Source: Trebonia sp.
Lineage (GTDB): Bacteria; Actinomycetota; Actinomycetes; Streptosporangiales; Streptosporangiaceae
DNA length: 5,006 nucleotides
Reading direction: 5' to 3'
Assembly (NCBI GenBank): GCA_030038035.1
Contig: JASHPP010000559.1
Location: forward strand, 1-5,006
Part shown: positions 1-4,340 of the stretch, piece by piece
How the letters are laid out: each line of letters starts with the position of its first letter
Numbering within the stretch: the stretch's first letter is position 1
Notes under the pieces: generated by a model
What the model saw: the letters and a program-made list of their open reading frames with translations, nothing else
Database searches by the model: none
What the model was told of the DNA's origin: nothing
Made by a program: the position numbers and the translations under genes

Positions 1-380
1 TTTGCCAGGCTCGTCACGGAGGTCACGATGGGACGTGCGGGCGTCGTCCCCGGGATCGGGATGTCGCGCCTGGCGCGGACAGGCCGGGACTGGCATCAGC
101 TCCGGGAGCTGTGCTCGCTGTCGGGGGTGCTGCTCGCCGATCCCGACGGCGTCTACGACCCGGGGATATACAACGACCGGCTGCTGCTGGGGCTGAAGGG
201 GACGATGAGCGAGGCAGAGCTGTACCTGATCCGGCAGCGGATGCTGACCGGGAGGCTGGCCAAGGCCGAGCGGGGCGAGCTGGCAATCCCGCTGCCTATC
301 GGCTACGTCCGCCGCCCGTCCGGCGAGGCTCGCTGGACCTTGGGCTGAGCAAGGCCGTCCCTCCTCAGGCGCCGGGGTAG
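1..380 (+). pseudogene. Large serine recombinase, remnant of the catalytic domain, frameshifted
   Basis: The reading frame is open from base 1 (5' end outside the window) and stops at 346-348 after 115 residues. It reads as the second half of a serine recombinase (resolvase/invertase) catalytic domain: residues 22-26 SRLAR with the conserved arginines, then DWHQL (30-34), and NDRLLLGLKGTMSEAEL, which matches the helix of actinomycete recombinases that leads into the DNA-binding region. The nucleophilic serine would lie upstream of the window. Intact relatives continue after a GYV-RRPSGEV-LDPD segment for several hundred residues (recombinase and zinc-ribbon domains). Here the frame breaks at GEA, and reading from base 330 in another frame gives SLD, as expected, before a stop at 378-380. 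This suggests loss of one base near 328-330 plus loss of the 3' part. The family call is strong; pseudogene status is inference, because the upstream part is unseen. Confidence 0.82.
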
Positions 381-405
381 GGACACTCTTGCCGACCTCT
401 GCGAT

Positions 406-413
406 AGGGGGAG
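406..413 (+). promoter_or_regulatory. Ribosome-binding site for the 65-residue membrane protein
   Basis: The purine run AGGGGGAG lies six bases before the ATG at 420. It favours that start over the second in-frame ATG at 426, which would be 12 bases away. Confidence 0.7.
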
Positions 414-419
414 ATCATC

Positions 420-617
420 ATGAATATGGCAACGGGTTTCGACCGCAGGCATCCGCGTGGCGTGATACTCACCCGTGTGCTGGTCACGGCCTGGCTGCTC
501 GCCCTGACCGGCATTCTGCTGGCTTACGGCTACTGGGGCTGGGCGCTGGTGACGCTCGCCGGCGCGGTGGCGAATAGCGTGCTGGCCTATCGCGTCTACC
601 GGGCGACAATGCGCTAG
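420..617 (+). CDS. Small two-helix membrane protein, unknown function
   Basis: This is a 65-residue protein of unknown function. The sequence shows a short basic N-terminus (DRRHPRG, residues 8-14), a first hydrophobic helix at about 16-36, a turn of three to four residues containing YGYWGW, a second helix at about 40-57, and a basic tail (YRVYRATMR). Both ends are positively charged, so by the positive-inside rule both are probably cytoplasmic, giving a helical hairpin in the plasma membrane. There are no cysteines and no catalytic motif. The ribosome-binding site at 406-413 supports the ATG. It stands alone: 71 bases follow the recombinase stop and 90 precede the lipoprotein start, and nothing ties it to either neighbour. 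Similar short two-helix proteins are common in actinomycetes, but I do not recognise a named family. Confidence 0.72.
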   Translation: MNMATGFDRRHPRGVILTRVLVTAWLLALTGILLAYGYWGWALVTLAGAVANSVLAYRVYRATMR

Positions 618-690
618 ACGAGGTGCCCGGGCTCATGCGAGACCCCACCCCCTGATTTGCGCTCGGGCGCTGTGCTAGCCAGGCGAAATC

Positions 691-698
691 GGGAAGGA
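691..698 (+). promoter_or_regulatory. Ribosome-binding site selecting the GTG start of the lipoprotein
   Basis: GGGAAGGA ends nine bases before GTG at 708. An overlapping ATG at 706 is in another frame and reaches a stop after nine codons, so this site decides for GTG. The longer frame from TTG at 657 has no comparable site and would put a charged stretch before the signal peptide. Confidence 0.65.
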
Positions 699-707
699 AT
701 ACCCAAT

Positions 708-1196
708 GTGGGCAAGCCGGTCATCGCCGCGCTGACTGCAGCCGTTTTGTGCGCCGTCCTAGCCGGGTGCGCGGGCGGCAGCTCGCCCTCCTCCTCGCAG
801 TCTGCGCCGTTGCGGCCGGGCAGCCGGGCGATGCTGACGTGCACGGTCAGGTTCGCCGACGGGAGCACTGTCGCCGAGGTGGTCGGCATGCTCGCCGCCG
901 ACGACAGGGCCATTCACGGGCAGTGGGCTGCGGCGGTCGGCGACAGCGCGGGGAGCATGAACGGCCTCATGACGCCCGCTGCGGCGCAGGAGCGGGCCTA
1001 CGATGACCTGACCGCCGCGCTCACCGACCTCGGAACCGGGCCGGAGGCAGTTGGCCCCATCGCGGCAGCGCTGAGGAGCCTGAACGCGGCCGCGACCACG
1101 CTCACCACCCGCAGACCCGGCTGGGAGTCAGCCGGCACCGTGGTCCATGCCGACATCGCCGCCCTCGAGAAGACCTGCGGCGCAACCGTGTCCTGA
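708..1196 (+). CDS. Putative exported lipoprotein, helical, unknown function
   Basis: From GTG at 708 the product has 162 residues. It opens with a classical lipoprotein signal peptide: Lys3, a hydrophobic stretch at 5-18, and the lipobox LAGC with Cys21 as the lipidated residue after signal peptidase II cleavage. A Gly/Ser-rich linker (22-33, with SSPSSSQS) follows. The mature part has a short segment at about 41-59 (MLTCTVRFADGSTVAEVV) that looks like a strand pair, then alanine-rich, probably helical stretches from about 61 to 158. Cys45 and Cys157 are the only cysteines in the mature domain and could form a disulfide outside the cell. There is no catalytic motif and I do not recognise a named family. 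Membrane attachment on the outer face is a confident inference from the lipobox; its partner or substrate is unknown. It is monocistronic as far as spacing shows. Confidence 0.8.
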   Translation: MGKPVIAALTAAVLCAVLAGCAGGSSPSSSQSAPLRPGSRAMLTCTVRFADGSTVAEVVGMLAADDRAIHGQWAAAVGDSAGSMNGLMTPAAAQERAYDDLTAALTDLGTGPEAVGPIAAALRSLNAAATTLTTRRPGWESAGTVVHADIAALEKTCGATVS

Positions 1197-1287
1197 CTGG
1201 CTGCCGGAAATATCCGACAATTCCTAGACTCTCCGGACTAGCAGTGATGCGCGGGGACTACAGCACTCTTGTGCCAGGCTCGGCCGT

Positions 1288-1692
1288 ATGACGACATCCC
1301 GGGAGGAATTGCCAGCATATGACCGGGCCGGAGAACTGCCCTGGGCCGTACGGCGCCTCGTGCTGGCGCGCGACGGCTTCGCCTGCGTCTGCTGCAGCAG
1401 GTCGGTCCTCGGCCGGCCTTATGCCATTCAGCTCCGCAAGCCCTCGGACCGGGGCGGGAACGCATCGCCAGAAAACCTGATCACCGTCCTCGCCGAATGC
1501 GGCGAGCGGATCAGCTTCCGCCGTGACAGGACCGATGAGGCGAGGGGGTACTCGCTCCGCCGGTGGGAAGAGCCCGCGCTCGTGCCCGTGGCGTACGCGT
1601 CCCCGGCGGGCCCGGCGGTGGCGTGGCTGCTGCCTGATGGCGACCGGTCGGCTGAAGCCCCTTGCGGGAGCGGCCATATGACGGCCCGATGA
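1288..1692 (+). CDS. HNH-fold protein lacking the two HNH histidines, probably not a nuclease
   Basis: The product has 134 residues. Residues 20-72 follow the outline of an actinomycete and actinophage HNH endonuclease: AVRRLVLARDGFACVCC (knuckle Cys33 and Cys36), then YAIQLRKPSDRGG (45-57), then PENLITVLAEC (61-71). Relatives normally read IQHR-P at the first histidine and end in C-H. Here the first is Leu49, the central Asn63 is kept, and the last histidine is replaced by Gly72 after Cys71. The part after the domain (GYSLRRWEEPALVPV, 87-101) also matches the tail that follows the fold in that family, so the frame is intact rather than shifted. Without these histidines metal-dependent DNA cleavage is unlikely; it may bind DNA only, or be decaying. 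The ATG lacks a good ribosome-binding site. TTG at 1309 has GGGAGGAA directly abutting it, too close to be used, so the ATG, perhaps leaderless, is preferred. Confidence 0.72.
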   Translation: MTTSREELPAYDRAGELPWAVRRLVLARDGFACVCCSRSVLGRPYAIQLRKPSDRGGNASPENLITVLAECGERISFRRDRTDEARGYSLRRWEEPALVPVAYASPAGPAVAWLLPDGDRSAEAPCGSGHMTAR

Positions 1693-1710
1693 CCCGAGCG
1701 AACCGCGCTT

Positions 1711-1726
1711 TCCCCTCCGGTGGGGA
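1711..1726 (+). terminator. Weak hairpin after the HNH-fold gene
   Basis: TCCCC and GGGGA form a 5-bp stem around a six-base loop, 18 bases past the stop at 1690-1692. A short pyrimidine run (CTTTCC) follows but there is no real U-tract. It may terminate transcription of the HNH-fold gene; chance is a fair alternative at this GC content. Confidence 0.3.
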
Positions 1727-1850
1727 CTTTCCGTAACATCTCGGCTACATTCTGGCTCCGGCACCGTCACGGTCGTGCACCGTCCGGTTACCTGGCGCGT
1801 CCACCTTGGCAGGGGAGGGCGCATTAGGCGCTTCACGGGCGTTCTAGACC

Positions 1851-1859
1851 GGGGAGGGA
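1851..1859 (+). promoter_or_regulatory. Strong ribosome-binding site for the 101-residue membrane protein
   Basis: GGGGAGGGA ends six bases before ATG at 1866. It decides the frame here, because an overlapping frame from 1775 to 2194 has no such site and encodes an arginine-rich, low-complexity product. Confidence 0.7.
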
Positions 1860-1865
1860 CCAGGC

Positions 1866-2171
1866 ATGACGCACTGGGAGGATTACGGCCAGTCACCCCG
1901 ATACTCACAGCGGGTGCTCCGGGACCCGTGGGGGCAGGCGAGGCTGCAACCGTGTTCGTGGCAGGAGCAGGCATGCTGGCGGCCGCGGCCGTCCGCACCC
2001 GCGCACCGCAGGCCCCACCGCAGGAGAAGCGTTATCGTCCTGGCCTTCGCGATCGCGATCGCGATCGGCGTCATCGCCGCAGCGGCCAGCAGCAACCCAG
2101 GAAAGCCCGCGGCCGTCTCTGCGGCTGCCGCACTCGCCACGCCGGCGGGCGTCGTCCTCTCTGGCGGCTGA
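1866..2171 (+). CDS. Single-pass membrane protein with polar cytoplasmic head, unknown function
   Basis: The product has 101 residues. It begins with a Trp/Tyr/Gln/Pro-containing polar head (MTHWEDYGQSPRYSQ and onward, 1-46), continues with a basic stretch of His/Arg (47-54), and then a hydrophobic helix (about 55-75) built on Ala/Ile. A short Ala-rich tail (76-101) would face outside. The basic stretch before the helix implies an N-in, C-out topology. This layout (W-Y-Q-P head, RRR, helix, Ser/Ala/Pro linker) is common in actinomycete membrane proteins that carry an extracytoplasmic domain after the linker, such as DUF4352-type proteins. Here the frame ends in the linker, so the domain may have been lost; that is inference. 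The gene converges on the minus-strand transglycosylase with a 19-base gap, too short for a terminator for each. I do not recognise a named family. Confidence 0.6.
   Translation: MTHWEDYGQSPRYSQRVLRDPWGQARLQPCSWQEQACWRPRPSAPAHRRPHRRRSVIVLAFAIAIAIGVIAAAASSNPGKPAAVSAAAALATPAGVVLSGG
2048..2066. repeat. Triplicated CGCGAT hexamer inside a membrane helix
   Basis: CGCGAT occurs three times in tandem at 2048-2065, followed by C, embedding overlapping palindromic GCGATCGC sites. It encodes the Ala-Ile repeat in the transmembrane helix of the 1866-2171 protein. Each unit adds exactly two codons, so slippage would lengthen or shorten the helix without a frameshift. Confidence 0.75.
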
Positions 2172-2190
2172 GGGCTCGGCTGGCGGGGCG

Positions 2191-2613
2191 CTAGTACCAC
2201 CCAGCCGACGTTTCGTGTGCCCATGCGGTGCACGGGGTGCCGTAGCGGCCGCGGATGTAGGCAAGGCCCCAGGCGATCTGCTGGCCCGGATCGTCGTAGG
2301 GGTAGCTTGCTGACCAGCCGCGGATGTCCTGCGCGATGCCGCGCGCGTCCGACGTAGGGTTGGCGGCCGTCGCGGACCAGCCCGACTCGCGGGTCCACAG
2401 CGCGTCCAGGCACGACCATTGCCCGCCGCCGCCCCAGCCGTAGGCAGCGGCCATCTGCCTGCCAAGCGCAACGTTTGCCGACTCCGGGGACGTCCGCGTC
2501 GACAGGCCTGCATGCCGCGCGATGGCGGACAGCACCACTCCGCCCACGACAGCGGCTATTACGGCACGGCCGAATCCACCCGACGGCCCGAGGCCGCCGC
2601 CTTTATTGGACAT
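2191..2613 (-). CDS. Membrane-anchored lytic transglycosylase-like protein (SLT/lysozyme fold)
   Basis: The 140-residue product should cleave the glycan strands of peptidoglycan outside the membrane. A Gly-rich start (1-15) is followed by a hydrophobic anchor at about 16-32 and a short linker. The catalytic domain spans 47-140: ALGRQMAAAYGW (49-60), CLDALWTRESGW with Glu76 as the expected acid, NPTSDARGIAQ (85-95), QQIAWGLAYIRGRYGTP (111-127) and the closing AWAHETSAGWY. This order is characteristic of the actinomycete and phage-tail transglycosylase C-terminal domain. Cys68 and Cys128 could form a disulfide, fitting an exported location. The ATG at 2613 is preferred; GGAGG lies 14 bases upstream, rather far. 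A TTG at 2634 would add seven residues but has no clear ribosome-binding site. It may remodel the wall locally or assist passage of a surface structure; no secretion or conjugation genes are nearby to decide. Confidence 0.85.
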   Translation of the reverse strand: MSNKGGGLGPSGGFGRAVIAAVVGGVVLSAIARHAGLSTRTSPESANVALGRQMAAAYGWGGGGQWSCLDALWTRESGWSATAANPTSDARGIAQDIRGWSASYPYDDPGQQIAWGLAYIRGRYGTPCTAWAHETSAGWY

Positions 2614-2840
2614 GTGGGATTGGTCTGCCTCCAAGGGCGGGTGCCGGGGTACGCGGCGACCGCCCGCTTAGGGCGCGATGCGCGGAAGGGTGGTGGACGG
2701 CGTTTGCGCAGATGGCATGGCAAAAGCGGCGCGGCTACGGCGTGGCGAGATGCGTAAAAAGGCGGCAAACGGGGTATCGAGGGCTATCATCGCGCATAGA
2801 TTACATCTGCGGATTTCCTGAGAGCTGGCGGAGGGAGCAA
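2614..2840. promoter_or_regulatory. Divergent intergenic region with promoters for both flanking genes
   Basis: These 227 bases are the only shared upstream region of the minus-strand transglycosylase and the plus-strand 66-residue protein, so both promoters should lie here. An inverted repeat CGCCC-GCTTA-GGGCG sits at 2661-2675. From about 2750 to 2815 the base composition becomes clearly more A/T-rich, with -10-like hexamers TATCAT (2785-2790) and TAGATT (2797-2802) toward the plus-strand gene. I could not pair either with a convincing -35 element. Confidence 0.45.
2830..2837 (+). promoter_or_regulatory. Ribosome-binding site for the 66-residue membrane protein
   Basis: GGAGGGAG, with its GGAGG core six bases before ATG at 2841, fixes the start. 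The same frame is open back to 2475 but there it runs antisense to the transglycosylase gene. Confidence 0.75.
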
Positions 2841-3041
2841 ATGTCCAGGGGGACGCTGATCCTCTTCGTCTGGCTGATCATCGGAGCCGCCGCCGCAGGT
2901 CAGCGGGGATATTTCAGCAGTAGCACGAACCTGGGCTGCAGCTCGGGCGCGACAATCGCCCTGACGATAGCGGCGGGGCCGCTCAACTACGTCGGGATCG
3001 ACCCCTCCATCACGTGCGGCTGGCCGAAACCGTCCGGCTGA
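2841..3041 (+). CDS. Small two-helix membrane protein with two cysteines, unknown function
   Basis: The product has 66 residues. Helix one (about 5-19, TLILFVWLIIGAAAA) is followed by GQRGYFSSSTNLGC (20-33), then a second hydrophobic segment SGATIALTIAAGPLNYVGI (35-53) and a polar tail DPSITCGWPKPSG. The pattern of GQR-YF after the first helix, Cys33 just before the second, GPLNYVG at its end and a second cysteine (Cys59) before a proline-containing C-terminus resembles a small protein I recall as widespread in actinomycetes without an assigned role; that recollection needs a database search. Cys33 lies near the membrane face in the loop. It appears monocistronic: 78 bases separate it from the ctaG-like start, with a strong hairpin between. 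Confidence 0.78.
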   Translation: MSRGTLILFVWLIIGAAAAGQRGYFSSSTNLGCSSGATIALTIAAGPLNYVGIDPSITCGWPKPSG

Positions 3042-3078
3042 GTGCCGGCGTTCGCCGTCCCCGTGCCATGAAACCCCG

Positions 3079-3099
3079 GCCGCGTCGCTACGACGCGGT
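3079..3099 (+). terminator. Perfect 8-bp hairpin between the small membrane gene and ctaG
   Basis: CCGCGTCG (3080-3087) and CGACGCGG (3091-3098) pair perfectly around a three-base loop, with a possible extra G-U pair. It begins 37 bases after the stop of the 66-residue gene, and no U-tract follows, so it is at best a non-canonical terminator. It also falls about 21 to 41 bases before the ctaG ATG, where a promoter spacer would be, so it could instead be a repressor or activator site. Confidence 0.5.
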
Positions 3100-3106
3100 G
3101 TAGGGG

Positions 3107-3112
3107 TAGTCT
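3107..3112 (+). promoter_or_regulatory. Probable -10 element of a leaderless ctaG transcript
   Basis: TAGTCT fits the actinomycete TAnnnT pattern and ends seven bases before ATG at 3120, so transcription would start at or next to the start codon. There is no ribosome-binding site before the ATG, consistent with leaderless translation. No clear -35 hexamer is visible. Confidence 0.5.
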
Positions 3113-3119
3113 CGGCTGC

Positions 3120-4157
3120 ATGGGAAGCTCGGAGTTGCCGCCGTTCAGCCTGGCCGAGGCTGTTACCCGGTGGCAGTTCGCGCCGGTCGTGACCGCGCTG
3201 ACCGTGCTGTTGGCCGGACTGTACCTGTGGGGTACGGTGCGGGTGGCCCGCCGCCATCCGGCCCGTCCCTGGCCGGTGCTGCGGACGGCCGCGTTTCTGG
3301 GCGGCCTGCTGGTCGTCGTGCTCGCCACGGAAAGTGGCATCGGCACCTACGACGACACCCTGTTCTGGGTGCACATGATCCAGCACCTCATGCTGATCAT
3401 GATCGCCCCGCCGCTGCTCGTGGCCGGGTTGCCGATAACGCTGCTGCTGCACGCCAGCCGCAACCCCTTGCACACGCGGGTCAAGCGGGTCGTGCGATCC
3501 CGCCCGGCGGCCTGGCTGACCTGGCCGGCATTCGGAGCGATGGCGTATACGGCCACGATCGTGGGGACGCACCTGACGAACTTCACGAACCTGGTGGTGA
3601 GGTATCCGGCGGTGCAGGACGGCGAGCACGCGCTGTACCTCATCGTGGGGTACCTGTACTTCCTCCCGCTGATCGGCCGGGAGCCGATCCGGTGGAAGGT
3701 GTCGTACCCGCTGCGGCTCTTCCTGCTGTTCATCGTCATGCCGGTGGACGCGTTCACGGGCGTCGTGCTCGGCTCGTCGAGTTCGGACCCGTTCGCGCCG
3801 CTGCGGCCGCGCACGTGGGGGCCGTCCGCACTTGACGACGTGCACATGGGCGGCGCGGTCATGTGGATCGGAGGAGCCGCGATCATGTTCGTCATGATCA
3901 TGGTCACGTTCTTCGCCTGGTCGCGGGAAACCCGTCCGTCCGGCGGCATGGGCTGGCTTGAGTCCGCGCGGCGGGCGAACCTGGCGGACAAGATCAGTAC
4001 GGGCGCGGTCCCGGCGAAAGTGGCGGCCGCCGGCGAGGCCGGCAGCATTGATGACGACGAGCATCTCGCCGCCTACAACGCCTACCTCGCCCGCCTCAAC
4101 AGCCCACGCGACCCGGGCAGTTCCGGCCAAGGCTCCGCAGCCAGCCCGGGAGCCTGA
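3120..4157 (+). CDS. ctaG: Cytochrome c oxidase assembly protein, CtaG/Caa3 type
   Basis: The 345-residue polytopic membrane protein belongs to the caa3-type CtaG family (CtaG_caa3), needed in Bacillus for an active caa3 oxidase and thought to help deliver copper to the oxidase in actinomycetes. About seven helices are visible: 20-40, 54-70, 85-110, 133-152, 170-186, 200-218 and 243-266. Family landmarks are SGIGTYDDTLFWVHMIQH (72-89), then APPLLVAGLP (96-105), GTHLTNFTN (149-157), EHALYLIVGYLYFLPLIGREP (169-189), MPVDAFTGVVL (207-217) and DDVHMGGAVMWIGG (239-252). His85, His89, His151, His170 and His242 plus the membrane-embedded methionines (86, 91, 94) are candidate copper ligands, by inference. 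The tail from about 268 is soluble and ends in DDDEHLAAYNAYLARL, which I associate with the actinomycete branch. Many actinomycete relatives are fused to CopD; this one is stand-alone. No oxidase subunit gene lies nearby. The start rests on the leaderless promoter and on family length. Confidence 0.9.
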   Translation: MGSSELPPFSLAEAVTRWQFAPVVTALTVLLAGLYLWGTVRVARRHPARPWPVLRTAAFLGGLLVVVLATESGIGTYDDTLFWVHMIQHLMLIMIAPPLLVAGLPITLLLHASRNPLHTRVKRVVRSRPAAWLTWPAFGAMAYTATIVGTHLTNFTNLVVRYPAVQDGEHALYLIVGYLYFLPLIGREPIRWKVSYPLRLFLLFIVMPVDAFTGVVLGSSSSDPFAPLRPRTWGPSALDDVHMGGAVMWIGGAAIMFVMIMVTFFAWSRETRPSGGMGWLESARRANLADKISTGAVPAKVAAAGEAGSIDDDEHLAAYNAYLARLNSPRDPGSSGQGSAASPGA

Positions 4158-4160
4158 ACC

Positions 4161-4183
4161 GATCAGGGACGTGGCCCGTGATC
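4161..4183 (+). terminator. Stem-loop just after ctaG
   Basis: GATCA and GGG on the left pair with CCC and TGATC on the right, with one bulged G and a six-base loop. It begins three bases after the ctaG stop (4155-4157). There is no U-tract, as is usual for actinomycete terminators. It probably ends the ctaG transcript, since the next gene starts about 180 bases further on. Confidence 0.45.
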
Positions 4184-4300
4184 CCGGATAGGTCGCGTAG
4201 CTGAGTGTCATCCTGTTCCGGTTCGGCCACCTGCCACGACCGGCGACTGGGTGTTCGTGAACGTCCCCGCTCACTCGTTCTGCGCTGCGCTATCGGCAAC

Positions 4301-4315
4301 CCTGGAAGTTCCGGG
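4301..4315. promoter_or_regulatory. Short dyad upstream of the beta-propeller gene
   Basis: CCTGGAAGTTCCGGG is symmetric around the central G with one T/G wobble position, 25 bases before ATG at 4341. It could be an operator or a small 5' hairpin. The rest of 4184-4340 shows no promoter I would defend. Confidence 0.25.
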
Positions 4316-4321
4316 AATGCC

Positions 4322-4330
4322 GGGAGGGAG
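4322..4330 (+). promoter_or_regulatory. Ribosome-binding site for the exported beta-propeller protein
   Basis: GGGAGGGAG ends ten bases before ATG at 4341. An in-frame ATG at 4317 lies upstream of this site and is therefore less likely to be used. Confidence 0.6.
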
Positions 4331-4340
4331 CGGACAGACC

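Noticed and set aside
657..681. Possible promoter (TTGCGC and TAGCCA) before the lipoprotein
   Set aside because: The 13-base spacing between the two hexamers is too short for a standard promoter.
657..707. TTG start extending the lipoprotein by 17 residues
   Set aside because: It would put an arginine-rich leader before the signal peptide and lacks a ribosome-binding site; GTG at 708 gives a textbook lipoprotein signal.
1272..1282. An 11-base match to bases 3-13 (TGCCAGGCTCG), considered as an attachment-site repeat
   Set aside because: It is too short and GC-rich to separate from chance, and the upstream copy lies inside the recombinase coding sequence.
1258..1998. A 246-codon open frame on the minus strand
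   Set aside because: It covers the HNH-fold gene and the following gene in antisense; the product is low-complexity and has no family features.
1775..2194. A 139-codon plus-strand frame overlapping the 101-residue gene
   Set aside because: It has no ribosome-binding site and an arginine-rich tail, whereas the overlapping frame has GGGGAGGGA and a proper membrane helix.
1905..2513. A 202-codon minus-strand frame over the transglycosylase
   Set aside because: It shares the strand with the true transglycosylase frame but gives an Arg/Ala/Pro-rich product; the catalytic motifs are in the other frame.
2475..2840. N-terminal extension of the 66-residue protein to 188 residues
   Set aside because: The extension overlaps the transglycosylase gene in antisense and reads as basic low-complexity sequence. 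The ribosome-binding site at 2830-2837 supports the short form.
2787..4274. A 495-codon open frame on the minus strand
   Set aside because: It lies antisense to the well-supported ctaG gene, its product is rich in Arg, His, Pro and Gly with no recognisable domain, and long antisense frames are expected at this GC content.
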